The notes under the pieces are model-generated. The model made no database searches. It was given only the letters and a program-made list of their open reading frames with translations, and was not told the origin of the DNA. From Roseibium polysiphoniae (GTDB lineage Bacteria; Pseudomonadota; Alphaproteobacteria; Rhizobiales; Stappiaceae), in the NCBI RefSeq assembly GCF_014842925.1, contig NZ_JACYXJ010000003.1, positions 310,001 to 374,000 of the forward strand: DNA of 64,000 nt, given 5' to 3'. Of this stretch, positions 18,235 to 27,634 are shown one piece after another. Every line of letters starts with the position of its first letter. Positions within the stretch are counted from its first letter, which is position 1. The translations under genes were made by a program, and so were the position numbers.

Positions 18235-19797
18235 TCAGCTCGCCTTCAGTGCGCCCGGGTTTCCGGTCTGCTGGCGCATGGCGAGCTTGTTCATGGCAGA
18301 GACATAGGCTCTGGCGGAAGCGACCAGCGTATCCGTGTCGGCACCCTTGCCGGTTGCGATCCGGCCGTCGGCTTCCAGACGAACGGAGACTTCCGCCTGG
18401 GCGTCGGTGCCTTCGGTGACGGCATGCACCTGATAGAGCTGCAGGGTCGCCTCATGGGGCACGATCGCCTTGATGGCGTTGAAGGTGGCATCGACCGGGC
18501 CGTCGCCCGTGGCTTCGCGGGTCTCGTGCCTGCCGTCGATATCCATGGTCAGGATCGCCTTCTGCGGACCACCTGTCCCGGCAATGACGGTCAGGGCGAT
18601 GACCTTGGTGTTCTCGCCGGCGATGGAGATCTCGTCCTCGACCAAGGCCTCAATGTCCTCGTCATAAACGTGCTTCTTGCGGTCGGCGAGATCCTTGAAG
18701 CGCCGGAACGCATCCTGCAAGGCGTTGTCGCCCAACTCGTAACCCAATTCCTTCAGCTTGTCCTTGAACGCATGGCGGCCGGAGTGCTTGCCCATGACCA
18801 GAGACGTGGCCTTCACGCCAACATCTTCGGGACGCATGATCTCATAGGTCTCGGCGTTCTTCAGCATGCCGTCCTGGTGAATGCCGCTCTCATGGGCGAA
18901 GGCATTCTTGCCGACGATGGCCTTGTTGTGCTGAACGGCAAAGCCTGACGCCCCGGCGACCAGTTTGGACGCGCGGGTCAGGAATTTCGGATCCACATTG
19001 GAGGCATAGGGCAAGGCGTCTGAACGGGTGCGGATGGCCATGACAATGGCTTCCAGCGCTGCGTTGCCAGCCCGCTCTCCCAGGCCGTTGATGGTGCATT
19101 CGATCTGGCGCGCGCCGCCGGCCACACCGGCCAGGGAGTTGGCGACTGCCAGGCCGAGGTCATCGTGGCAATGGACCGAGAAGATTGCCTTGTCGGAATT
19201 CGGCACCCGCTCGATGATGTCGGCGAACATCTTCTTGTATTCGTCGGGGGTCGCATAGCCGACCGTGTCCGGCAGGTTGATGGTGGTCGCACCGCATTTG
19301 ATCGCCGCTTCCACACAGCGGCAGAGGTAGTCGATCGGTGTGCGGGTTGCGTCCATCGCCGACCATTCCACATCGCCGATCAGGTTGCGCGCGCGGGTCA
19401 CCGTGTCGGTGATGATGTCGAGCACCTGTTCCTCGGTCTTGTTCATCTGGAACTGCAGATGGATCGGCGAGGTGGAGACAAAGGTGTGAATGCGGCCCTT
19501 TTCGGCGTGTTTCACAGCTTCGGCGCAGCGGTCGATGTCGGCGTGAATGGCACGTGCGAGACCTGCGATCACAGAGGTCTTGGCCTGTTTGGCGATTTCG
19601 CTGACGGCCTCAAAGTCACCATTTGAGGCAATCGGGAAGCCCGCCTCGATGATGTCAACGCCCATTTCGTCGAGGATATCGGCGATCTGGAGCTTTTCGT
19701 CCAGGGTCATGGAGGCGCCGGGCGACTGCTCGCCGTCGCGCAAGGTGGTGTCGAAAATGAAGACCTGGTCTTTGTCTGCGGTCTGAGAGGCGGTCAT
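18235..19797 (-). CDS. leuA: 2-isopropylmalate synthase LeuA
   Basis: 520 residues. It condenses acetyl-CoA with 2-ketoisovalerate, the first step committed to leucine. The N-terminal DRE-TIM barrel carries IFDTTLRDGEQSPGASM (metal-binding Asp and Arg), VHCHDDLGLAVANSLAG (HxH metal ligands region) and GLGERAGNAALEAI. The C-terminal ~130 residues form the LeuA dimer regulatory domain that senses leucine. The length is normal for the long bacterial form. It is monocistronic here, with no leuB/C/D near; ilvC and ilvBN, which supply its substrate, lie elsewhere in the window. Confidence 0.96.
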   Translation of the reverse strand: MTASQTADKDQVFIFDTTLRDGEQSPGASMTLDEKLQIADILDEMGVDIIEAGFPIASNGDFEAVSEIAKQAKTSVIAGLARAIHADIDRCAEAVKHAEKGRIHTFVSTSPIHLQFQMNKTEEQVLDIITDTVTRARNLIGDVEWSAMDATRTPIDYLCRCVEAAIKCGATTINLPDTVGYATPDEYKKMFADIIERVPNSDKAIFSVHCHDDLGLAVANSLAGVAGGARQIECTINGLGERAGNAALEAIVMAIRTRSDALPYASNVDPKFLTRASKLVAGASGFAVQHNKAIVGKNAFAHESGIHQDGMLKNAETYEIMRPEDVGVKATSLVMGKHSGRHAFKDKLKELGYELGDNALQDAFRRFKDLADRKKHVYDEDIEALVEDEISIAGENTKVIALTVIAGTGGPQKAILTMDIDGRHETREATGDGPVDATFNAIKAIVPHEATLQLYQVHAVTEGTDAQAEVSVRLEADGRIATGKGADTDTLVASARAYVSAMNKLAMRQQTGNPGALKAS

Positions 19798-19842
19798 CGG
19801 TCTGGTCCTTCCTTGAAGATCCGCTGCCGGTGAGGGGCTTGT

Positions 19843-19904
19843 TCAGCTCTGTCCTCGGGCACGGCGCGCGATCATGAGTTCTTGATCTGGTAAATGCGCT
19901 TCAT
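19843..19904 (-). other. Two tiny overlapping reading frames in the leuA leader
   Basis: About 45-105 bp before leuA on the same strand, MKRIYQIKNS (19904-19872) ends in TGA that overlaps the ATG of MIARRARGQS (19875-19843). They contain no leucine codons, so a classical leucine attenuator is not supported. They may be chance. Confidence 0.25.
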
Positions 19905-20854
19905 CCCCCAAGTGTCCGTTCCGTCAAATACGGATCAGCCGACGCTCAGGGGCATCTAAGTAGAAGGAGGTCGCCAATTAGGATAAGGCCGCCGCGCGGG
20001 GAGTGCGCGTCGCTGGAGATGCCGGTCATGTCGCACGATGCGATCATCGGGGGTCTCTGGCCTTGTCTGTTGCCACAGTGTCTTTGGCGCTAACTGGTCA
20101 ATTCAGAATCGTGCCGCAGAAATGTGACTTGAGCGTTAATGACGAGGTTTTAGGGGATCGGGCAAAAGGATGCAAGAGGATTGACGCAAGGTTGATTCCG
20201 CCCGCCTTCATCGCTGGTCTGGATGTGTCGAGACCAGTTGAGCGCACGGATGCGGGCGTGATGGGAGAGGTCGTTATGCAAGGAGGCCTGGTTCTCCATC
20301 CTGACCTGCACAGAAAAGCGACCCAGCACCAATCTCGCCGCAGGATGTCTCCCCGGCGTTTTGGCTGTTTGGTTCTCCCGTTCAACGGGATGGCAGGCGC
20401 TCCGGACTTGCCGGGCGTTGGTTGGGAAGTTGGGATATGACAAGGCCGTTACGCCTGCCCAGATTTCGTGTCCCAAATGACTGAACTTGCGTCTTTCTCT
20501 TTTCTGCGCGCCGGAAGTAGAGCGTCCTCCGGTTTGCCAGACACGAAACGCGCCTGAGATCTACCGCGTCACTCCCCGCTGCAGGTCCAAGCTGCCAGTC
20601 ACCGGATAGGGGCTGGTCCGTTCCACCAGACCTCATCCTCGAAACCCGGTCCCCACCACCGCGAACGCACGGTCTGCACTCGGCCCCGTGATGGCAGGAA
20701 CGGGAGCGATGATACGACAGGTCCGGCCAGGGAGGATAAGTTTCGGCTATTCATAGGCTGTGGGTGTTTTTTCAATGCCTTGCGAGGGGTCTATCCCTGC
20801 CCGAATGGGGGATAAGCTCGGTTTCCCGCTCTCTTTGCCTTCCCTGCGCAGGCA

Positions 20855-20983
20855 GGGATCCTGTGTGTTGGAAGTGTGTTTTGAAGCGGGCGGGGGCTGG
20901 GCCAGTAAGCGGTCTTAAAGACCAGGATCCCTACAGCCTCCCGCCCGCAAGCATCTAAACACACTTCCAACACACAGGATCCC
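20855..20983. repeat. Long imperfect inverted repeat (about 129 bp)
   Basis: The left arm (20855-20899) and right arm (20934-20983) are reverse complements over about 45-50 bases with few mismatches; the outer 26 bases are perfect. A smaller palindrome, GGTCTTAAAGACC, lies in the centre. As RNA the whole would fold into one long hairpin. It has no coding capacity and could be a MITE-like or REP-like element. Confidence 0.8.
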
Positions 20984-21216
20984 GGATCTCCGCGTTGCTG
21001 CGTCCGGGAAGGCGAGGAGCGGGAGGCAAGGCCTTGCCACATCCACCGGCGTCATCCTCGGGCTTGTCCCGAGGATCCACCCTTCCTGTATCTTCTGAGA
21101 GGTCCTTTGGATTGCCGGGACAAGCCCGACAATGACGAACGAGAGGTGTGTCTTCAGCGGTATGGGTGATTGTCTTTCGCAACACCTCTGCCGTCATCCC
21201 CGCCTTGTGCGGGGAT
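20979..21216. repeat. Palindromic repeat module, copy A
   Basis: A string of four palindromic units: a GATCCCGGATC...TCCGGGA hairpin, a unit around CCTCGGGCTTGTCCCGAGG (about 21055-21082), TTGCCGGGACAAGCCCGACAA, and CCCCGCCTTGTGCGGGG (21198-21214). Copy B at 22529-22762 has the same order and orientation. An inverted single unit follows at 21307-21330. These resemble repetitive extragenic palindromes. Confidence 0.85.
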
Positions 21217-21361
21217 CTATTGGTTCCCGAAGTCTCAAGATCCACGCAGAGTACGCGGCAGTTTCTCGCCCTCTCACAAACGCCCGGCTGGCAGCAATGT
21301 GAATTGGATCCCCGCACAAGGCGGGGATGACCGTCGGTGGTCAAATAGAGAGGTGGCGCTT

Positions 21362-22333
21362 TCAGGCCGATCCCGGTGAGGGGCCGCCACGTAGCCAATG
21401 GTGCACAAAATCAAGCTTTCGGCGGGATGGCTCCGCGAGCACGAAGGGATAAAGATCCTGCAACCCCATGGACCTGTTCACGTGGTTGATGCCAACGGCA
21501 ATCGTTGCGGCCACGCTCGTCGTTTTCGACGGATCGGGCTCCTGGTAGGGGTCCCAAGTGGGCCCTGGTAGATCCGGCCCGGACAGTCCGGCTGCCAGGA
21601 AACTGTCGGTGAGGTCGACCAGGTGTAGCAAATGCGCCGTGGTCTCAGCCCAGTCCTCGTGCGGATGAGCGGAGGCATAGGGTGTCAGGTAGTGATCCTG
21701 CCAGTCGCCCGGTGGTCCATCGTTGTAGTGCCTTGCCAGTGCATCGGCGTAGTCAGAGCGTTCGTCGCCGAACAGGGCGCGAAAGGCCTCGAGAAAGTCG
21801 GGCAGGATACTGAGCCGCCACCACAACATGTGCGCGATTTCGTGGCGCATGTGACCGATCATCGTTCGGTAGCGTTCGTCCAGTGCTTCGCGTCTTTGGG
21901 TGCGGAGCACATGATCTGTCTCCTCAATGCTTATGGTGACGACGCCCTGTGCATGGCCCATGACGACCGGTCTCGCGCCCTCGGCAAGCATGTGGAACAC
22001 AGGGCGCGGGCCGGTGTCATCGGGGCAGAACCAGTTCCATTGCCGCAGATTGGTCAGCACCCACCGCTTGGCGGCCTCTGCGCCTGCCCAGTTCTCAAAC
22101 ACGCCTGGCATGGATGGGTCCGGCGAAAGCGTGGTCATGGCGCAGGCGGTGCAAATTGCCCCAGGCGCTGACGAGACCCAATTGCAGCCGATAAGATCCC
22201 GGTTGGCGCAGAAGGGAGTATCGCAGACAAACGACTGTGTGCCCGGATCGTAGGCGACAGCTGCGCCTTCGGGCGATGTCAGATTGTCAAAGAAGAGTGT
22301 GCCGTTGCCGGCGGGGTTCGGAAACAGGCGCAT
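21362..22333 (-). CDS. Putative zinc-binding metallopeptidase with N-terminal zinc ribbon
   Basis: 323 residues. The N-terminal ~65 residues have Cys37, Cys42, Cys50, Cys61 and Cys64 (CDTPFC...GC...CTAC), a zinc-ribbon-like pattern. A gluzincin motif HEIAH (164-168, in MRHEIAHMLWW) and the downstream HEDWAETTAHLL helix provide metal and active-site residues. This fits the family called putative zinc-binding metallopeptidase (PF15887 type), probably cytoplasmic because no signal peptide is visible. Substrate unknown. The start has AGGA upstream. Palindromic repeat modules lie on both sides in direct orientation, which sets the gene apart as an accessory-looking island. Confidence 0.85.
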   Translation of the reverse strand: MRLFPNPAGNGTLFFDNLTSPEGAAVAYDPGTQSFVCDTPFCANRDLIGCNWVSSAPGAICTACAMTTLSPDPSMPGVFENWAGAEAAKRWVLTNLRQWNWFCPDDTGPRPVFHMLAEGARPVVMGHAQGVVTISIEETDHVLRTQRREALDERYRTMIGHMRHEIAHMLWWRLSILPDFLEAFRALFGDERSDYADALARHYNDGPPGDWQDHYLTPYASAHPHEDWAETTAHLLHLVDLTDSFLAAGLSGPDLPGPTWDPYQEPDPSKTTSVAATIAVGINHVNRSMGLQDLYPFVLAEPSRRKLDFVHHWLRGGPSPGSA

Positions 22334-22528
22334 GGGGCATCCTACTGCCGAAACGGTCGAGGGTCGAGCGGGCAGCCCGCTTTGGCGTGAGATTCCATCT
22401 GCTGCATATTCGTGTCTGGACTATGTGCGTGGCCAACGCTCAAGCAATGTCCTGAATGCCGCCTATGCGCAGGCAGGACGCCATTGGTCGCAGGCGCTTC
22501 GGTATGAGCCATGAGATTCCGGCGTACT

Positions 22529-22762
22529 GGATCCCGGATCTTCGCGGCGCTTTTTCGGGAAGGCGAGGGGCTAGGTTCGGGCCCGTCGCACCCACTGGCG
22601 TCATCCTCGGGCGTGTCCCGAGGATCCATTGCTCCATGCTTCGTGGCCAGTTTTCTTGGATTGCCGGGACAAGCCCGACAATGACGACGGAGAGTGTGTT
22701 TTCAGCAGCATGGGCGAGGCCCCGCAACATCCTCTGCCGTCATCCCCGCCTTGTGCGGGGAT
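22529..22762. repeat. Palindromic repeat module, copy B
   Basis: Same four units in the same order and orientation as copy A at 20979-21216, ending at CCCCGCCTTGTGCGGGG. The spacers between units differ more than the units themselves, as expected if the palindromes are what is maintained. Confidence 0.85.
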
Positions 22763-22787
22763 CCCCAGACTTCGTACGTCTCCCCGC

Positions 22788-23210
22788 TCAGGAAAACGTC
22801 AGCACTGCGAGGGCGATGGTTGTGAGGCCGGTGAGGGAGGCGGCGAGGGCGAGTTTTGGCATGTGGGGCGCAAGCGGGGCAGGCTTGCCAGCCTTGATCT
22901 TGCGGATGGTCAAGCGGCTGGCAATGACAATGAGCGTCAAAAGCACGGCGCCGAGCATCTTGGCGTGAAACAGCGGGCTGAGGTGCGCGCCGCCATTATA
23001 GGCCAGCCAGAGTAGAAGCGGTCCGGTGACCCACAGCAGACCAAGGGAATGGACGCTGAGCATACCGATGCGCGGGGTGATGCCGCGCAGGGCCTTTGCA
23101 GCTTCCGGATCTGCGGAGCCAGCGGCGCGGATAACCACCAGATTGGCCAGGCCTCCTCCAATTCCCGCGGTGAAGGCAAAGACATGCAGGATTTTCAAAA
23201 GCTCGATCAT
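22788..23210 (-). CDS. Small integral membrane protein, four helices
   Basis: 140 residues with four hydrophobic segments (about 5-25, 50-70, 80-103 and 120-138). The opening EILLKILHVFAF-like pattern (IELLKILHVFAFTAGIGGGLAN) and conserved His near the first helix recall DUF2269/CopD-like membrane proteins, but I cannot assign a family with confidence. No metal-binding or catalytic motif is evident. No strong ribosome site precedes the start. It stands alone, its 3' end directly beside repeat module B. Confidence 0.7.
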   Translation of the reverse strand: MIELLKILHVFAFTAGIGGGLANLVVIRAAGSADPEAAKALRGITPRIGMLSVHSLGLLWVTGPLLLWLAYNGGAHLSPLFHAKMLGAVLLTLIVIASRLTIRKIKAGKPAPLAPHMPKLALAASLTGLTTIALAVLTFS

Positions 23211-23469
23211 GATGGGGTCCGCGTTGGCTCTTGGCTGTGGCTACGGGTTTTTACGTGGCGCGACTGTATGGGCGGGGATGCTGCGGCGCAATCCGGGCTT
23301 TTGATAATCTGCAGATTCGTCAAGGAAAACCGGTGGAGGTGACGCTCATCGGCCGATCCATAGGGAACGACTGAATACTGCTTTGGAAAATGCACCCGAA
23401 ATTAGGTCTGAAAGCGGCTTGCATCACGACGGAAGGAACAATCGATGCGCCTTCCGCCGTATGCTGTGC

Positions 23470-25308
23470 TCAATTCCCCAGAGCGATGCCTTCGCGGCGT
23501 GGATCGGCACCGCCTTCAAGGCCGTCTGAGGTGATGGCGATGGCGTGGAGGCCGGAGGTGAGGGCGCGGGGATTGACCTTGTAGCCAAGAGCTTCGAGCG
23601 GTGCGGCAAGCTCCGTTGCTGCGGTGTTTTCCTCGACATCAAAGGTGCCGAAACGGTTGACCAGGTGCGGGTAGGCGAGGGCCGCCTGGATATTCATGTC
23701 CCAGTCGAGATGGGCGATGATGGCACTTGCCACGTAACCGATGATGCGGCTGCCGCCAGGGCTGCCGACCACAAGTTCGGGCTTGCCGTCCTTCATGACG
23801 ATGGTGGGTGCCATCGACGAGCGGGGACGTTTGCCAGGCTCCAGCCGGTTGGCGATGGGCAGGCCGTCTTTCTGGGTGCGGAAGGAGAAGTCGGTCAGCT
23901 CGTTGTTGAGCAGGAAGCCACGGACGAAAAGCCGCGCGCCGAAGCCGTTCTCGATAGTGGTGGTCATGGACAGCGCGTTGCCATCGGCGTCGACGATGGA
24001 GATGTGCGAGGTGGAGGGCAGTTCAATGCTCTCATCGTCTGCCATCAGGCGTGCGTGGTCCCAGGGCGGCGTGCCGGGTGCAACTTCGGGCAGAGCGTCG
24101 TCGCCTTTCAGAAGGTCGGACCGGGTCTTTAGGTAGGCCGGGTCAACCAGCCCCTTGGTGGGCATGGGGACGAAATCGCTGTCGGCCATGTAGCGGCCGC
24201 GATCGGCAAAGGCGAGACGGGACGCATCGCCGATCAGGCGCCAGGCTTCGGCGCTCTTGGGGCCCAGCTTGGCGAGATCGTAGGCGTCCAGGGTTCCCAA
24301 GATCTGCCCGACCGTGAGGGCGCCGGACGAGGGCGGGCCCATGCCGCAGACCTTGCGGTCACGATAGTCCGCGCAGACGGCCTTGCGCTCCTTGATGTCG
24401 TAGATCTTCAAGTCAGTGGCGGACAGAAGGCCCGGATTGCCGGGCGCGCCGCGGACGGTGTCGACGATGTCCGTTGCGATCAAGCCGTCATAGAAGTCCT
24501 TGGTGCCATTGTCGGCGATGGAGTTGAGGGTTGCAGCATAGTCCTGGTTCTTCAGGGTGTCGCCTGCCTTGATGGGCTCGCCGCCGGGGAAGAAATAGGC
24601 CTTGGTGGCGTCGAAGCGGCCGAGCCGGTCCGCGTCACCTGCAACCAGGGAGGCAAGGCGCGGCGAAACGGTAAAGCCACCTTCGGCGAGTGCGATCGCG
24701 TCCTTGAAGAGCGGTGCCCATTCGAGCTTGCCCCAGCGTTGGTGGGCAGCTTCCATGAGTTTCGGCGTGCCCGGCGTGCCGACGGACCGGCCGCCGACGA
24801 CAGCATCCCAGAATTTCAGAGGCTCGCCTGCCTCGTCCTGGAAATAGGTCGGGTCGGCTTCCAGTGGCGCGGTCTCACGGCCGTCGAGGGTGGTCAGCTC
24901 GCCGGTCTGCGCATCATACCAGACCAGAAATGCACCGCCGCCGAGACCCGAGGATTGGGGCTCCACGAGACCGAGGACGGTCTGAACGGCGACCATGGCG
25001 TCTGCGGCGCTGCCGCCCGCCTTGAGGATTTTCGCGCCGGCTTCGACGGCAAGTGGATTGGCCGCGGCAATCATCCAGTCCTTTGCCTTGACCGGTTCGC
25101 CTGCTGTCTTGGCGGCGAGCGCGGCTGCGGCTTCGGGCGAGAGGTTTTTGAAGGCGGCGGGCATCGCACTGGCGCTTTCCGGGGAGACCGTATCGGCCGC
25201 CTGTTGCGCCATCGCGGAAGACGCCATGAGACCTGCCAGGAGCGCGCCGGCGACGCGCACGGGAAGGCGGCGCGACATGGTGAGGCTGAAAACCGATGAT
25301 CTGGACAT
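23470..25308 (-). CDS. ggt: Gamma-glutamyltransferase (periplasmic)
   Basis: 612 residues. A signal peptide (about residues 12-34, ending SSAMAQ) directs it to the periplasm. The enzyme cleaves or transfers the gamma-glutamyl group of glutathione. The autoprocessing/catalytic residue should be Thr433 in PSTSHISIVDADGNALS, replacing the more usual TTH by TSH but keeping the nucleophilic Thr. Other family motifs are NPLAVEAGAKILKAGGSAADA, EPQSSGLGGGAFLVWYD, PPSSGALTVGQ and GSPGGSRI. The length is normal for the precursor that splits into large and small subunits. A second ATG ten codons in is an alternative start. The divergent neighbour is the EEP hydrolase. Confidence 0.95.
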   Translation of the reverse strand: MSRSSVFSLTMSRRLPVRVAGALLAGLMASSAMAQQAADTVSPESASAMPAAFKNLSPEAAAALAAKTAGEPVKAKDWMIAAANPLAVEAGAKILKAGGSAADAMVAVQTVLGLVEPQSSGLGGGAFLVWYDAQTGELTTLDGRETAPLEADPTYFQDEAGEPLKFWDAVVGGRSVGTPGTPKLMEAAHQRWGKLEWAPLFKDAIALAEGGFTVSPRLASLVAGDADRLGRFDATKAYFFPGGEPIKAGDTLKNQDYAATLNSIADNGTKDFYDGLIATDIVDTVRGAPGNPGLLSATDLKIYDIKERKAVCADYRDRKVCGMGPPSSGALTVGQILGTLDAYDLAKLGPKSAEAWRLIGDASRLAFADRGRYMADSDFVPMPTKGLVDPAYLKTRSDLLKGDDALPEVAPGTPPWDHARLMADDESIELPSTSHISIVDADGNALSMTTTIENGFGARLFVRGFLLNNELTDFSFRTQKDGLPIANRLEPGKRPRSSMAPTIVMKDGKPELVVGSPGGSRIIGYVASAIIAHLDWDMNIQAALAYPHLVNRFGTFDVEENTAATELAAPLEALGYKVNPRALTSGLHAIAITSDGLEGGADPRREGIALGN

Positions 25309-25510
25309 GGTGATGACTTTCCCCTGGGACCGGCTGCCTGGAGAGGCGAGCTCTTGGTAAAATCTGCGGTTAGGTGGGAGCGTAACGTGCTTCGGTGGCG
25401 TGAGAAAGCAGCTTTGCAGGCGCCTGGATCAACTATTTCTGATATGTTTCTGTCATTCTTGCAAACTAAGGTGGTGGTTATTTGCAGGCTTGATCAGGGG
25501 AGGCGGGATC

Positions 25511-26653
25511 ATGCGGATTGCAGCATTCAACGTGGAAAACCTTTTTGACCGGGCACGGGTGTTCAACGGCCCGGAGAAAGACGCGCACAAGGATGTGCTC
25601 GATGCACATGCCGAGCTGAACAAGCTTTTCGAGCATGAGGTCTACACGGACGCGGACAAGGCGCGCATGCTGGAGCTGATCGATCAGCTCGGCATGCTCA
25701 AGCGTGACGAGGGACGCTACACCCGCATCCGCAAAATCCGCGGCTTGCTGATTTCCCGGCCGCGCGCGCCGAAAGTTCCCTACATCAAGGCGAAGGGGCG
25801 TTCCGACTGGGTGGGCTGGTGTGAGCTTCGGACCGAGGCGGTCGATGAAGTCGCCATCGCCAATACGGCGCGCATGATCCGTGACCTCAAGGCCGATATC
25901 CTCGCAGTGGTCGAGGCGGAAAGCCGGCCTGTGCTGCTGTCGTTTCAGGATCTGATGGTGGACCGGCTGGGGCTCGATGAAGCCTATCGGCATGTCATGC
26001 TGATTGACGGCAATGACGGCCGCGGCATCGACGTTGGCCTTGCGACCCGCAACGGCTATCCGATTGGAAATATGCGTAGCCACGTGGATGATCTCAAGCC
26101 GGACGGTCATCGGATCTTCAGCCGTGATTGTCCCGAATTCGAGGTGACAACGCCGGGTGGTGAAACGATTGTGGTTCTGCCCAATCACTTCAAAAGCAAA
26201 TACGGTGGCAATGATCCGGTGAGCAAAGCCAAGCGCCTGGCGCAGGCAAATGCTGTCGCGAGCTACTACAATCGCCTGATCGCAGACGGTTTCGAGAATG
26301 TTGTTGTGCTGGGCGATTTGAACGATACGCCAGACAGCCCGGAACTTGCACCTCTCCTGGCGGATACGGACCTGAAGGATGTCTGCGAGCATCCGAATTT
26401 TACCGAGTTCGAGTTCAACGTCGACAACGGCAACCGGGGGATCGGCACCCATGGGCTGGGCAATGACGACGACAAGATCGACTATCTGCTCCTGTCACCG
26501 GCGCTGTTCGACAAGGTGACCCTCGGCGGGCTGGAGCGCAGGGGCGTTTGGCCCGGGTCGCGGCCGCCGCGCTGGGAAATCTACCCTGAGCTCGAGGAAA
26601 AGCATCACGCGGCTTCGGATCACCACGCGATCTGGGCCGAGATTGATATTTAA
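25511..26653 (+). CDS. Endonuclease/exonuclease/phosphatase (EEP) family protein
   Basis: 380 residues, starting at the ATG of MRIAAFNVENLFDRA with GGCGGG upstream; the upstream open frame is not coding-like. The EEP fold is shown by AFNVENLFDR (metal-binding Asn and Glu), VVVLGDLNDTPDSPEL and the C-terminal ASDHHAIWAEI with the catalytic Asp-His. Such enzymes are metal-dependent phosphodiesterases acting on nucleic acids, inositol phosphates or lipids; the substrate is unknown and no signal peptide is seen. A 12-bp hairpin follows the stop. Confidence 0.88.
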   Translation: MRIAAFNVENLFDRARVFNGPEKDAHKDVLDAHAELNKLFEHEVYTDADKARMLELIDQLGMLKRDEGRYTRIRKIRGLLISRPRAPKVPYIKAKGRSDWVGWCELRTEAVDEVAIANTARMIRDLKADILAVVEAESRPVLLSFQDLMVDRLGLDEAYRHVMLIDGNDGRGIDVGLATRNGYPIGNMRSHVDDLKPDGHRIFSRDCPEFEVTTPGGETIVVLPNHFKSKYGGNDPVSKAKRLAQANAVASYYNRLIADGFENVVVLGDLNDTPDSPELAPLLADTDLKDVCEHPNFTEFEFNVDNGNRGIGTHGLGNDDDKIDYLLLSPALFDKVTLGGLERRGVWPGSRPPRWEIYPELEEKHHAASDHHAIWAEIDI

Positions 26654-26661
26654 GCCTGCGT

Positions 26662-26692
26662 CCGGCGGGCGGGTGCTTGTCCCGCCCGCCGG
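26662..26692. terminator. Hairpin between convergent EEP and SDR genes
   Basis: Twelve-base perfect arms (CCGGCGGGCGGG and its complement) with a seven-base loop in the 54 bp convergent gap. Probably ends both transcripts, although T-runs are weak. Confidence 0.65.
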
Positions 26693-26707
26693 CGATGCTG
26701 AATTGCC

Positions 26708-27472
26708 TTAAAGGTTCTGACCGCCGGAGACTTCGATGCGCTGGGCGGTCATCCAGCCCAGGTCTCCTGCGAGCAGGCTGGAAATGGCGCCGCCGATGTC
26801 GTCGGGAAGTCCGACACGGCCCATTGCGGTGGTGCTGGCGATCATCTTGTTCATGTCCGGATTGTCTCGCACCGCACCGCCGTTGAAATCCGTCTCGATG
26901 GCGCCCGGCGCAACGACGTTGACGGCAATCTGGCGGCTGCCGAGCTCTTTCGCCATATACCGCGACATCACCTCGACCGCGCCTTTCATGGTGGCATAGG
27001 CGGAGGAGCCAGGCAGGGTGAAGCGCGCAAGGCCAGAGGAAATGTTGACGATCCGCCCGCCGTCGGCGATGAGCGGCAGCAGGCGCTGGGTCAGAAAGTA
27101 GACGCCCTTCACGTGGACATTCATCAGCTGGTCGAACTCTTCCTCGCTCGTCTCGGCAAAGGGTTTGGCAAGGCCGGTTCCTGCATTGTTGACGAGAAAG
27201 TCGAATGTGTGGCGATCCCAATGGCCCTTCAAGACGGCCTGCAGATCGTGAACAAAGTCGCCAAACTCGGATGTGTCGGAGGTGTCCAGCTTCATCGCGA
27301 CGGCGGTGCCGCCAATGGCTTCGATTTCGGCAACGACCTTGTCAGCTTCCGCTTCGCCGGATCGATAGGTCACGATGCTGTCGATGCCCTTTTGCGCAAG
27401 CTGAAGGGCGGTGTTGCAGCCAAGGCCCCGGCTGGCGCCGGTGACAAGGGCGATTTTGCGTTGAGTGGTCAT
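26708..27472 (-). CDS. SDR family oxidoreductase
   Basis: 254 residues, with AGGAG upstream. A short-chain dehydrogenase: cofactor motif TGASRGLG near residue 11, NNAGTG, and the catalytic Ser and YxxxK (SSAYATMKGA). The Arg in the first turn and the TYRSG loop favour NADPH. Substrate unknown. It is divergent from the AraC-type regulator at 27635, with a 160 bp shared gap, an arrangement in which the regulator commonly controls the reductase; related SDR/AraC pairs respond to aldehydes or ketones, but that is only an analogy. Confidence 0.9.
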   Translation of the reverse strand: MTTQRKIALVTGASRGLGCNTALQLAQKGIDSIVTYRSGEAEADKVVAEIEAIGGTAVAMKLDTSDTSEFGDFVHDLQAVLKGHWDRHTFDFLVNNAGTGLAKPFAETSEEEFDQLMNVHVKGVYFLTQRLLPLIADGGRIVNISSGLARFTLPGSSAYATMKGAVEVMSRYMAKELGSRQIAVNVVAPGAIETDFNGGAVRDNPDMNKMIASTTAMGRVGLPDDIGGAISSLLAGDLGWMTAQRIEVSGGQNL

Positions 27473-27634
27473 TACAGGTCTCCTGATTGGCTGTGACAGG
27501 AACCTAATGCGCGGGGGAGCTCCGCACTTGCTTCATTCTCGCTGGTACTTGCCTGATTCTCCAGATCTTCCGCGGGTGGGGATTGCGGAAGATATGTATG
27601 CGGCGTAGGGATGAGGTCTCAGGGAGCTGAACTC

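Larger units (their letters stand above)
19905..21361. other. Long intergenic stretch without a convincing gene
   Basis: About 1.45 kb between leuA and the metallopeptidase gene. Short open frames exist on both strands near 20000-20450, but none has a recognisable domain, a ribosome site or a length that stands out from chance in GC-rich DNA. From 20855 on it contains a long inverted repeat and a palindrome-rich module (listed separately). It may include decayed coding sequence that I cannot identify. Confidence 0.6.

Noticed and set aside
20003..20476. A 145-codon plus frame and overlapping minus frames as possible genes or transposase remnants
   Set aside because: No recognisable motif, ribosome site or terminal repeats; comparable frames arise by chance in GC-rich DNA.
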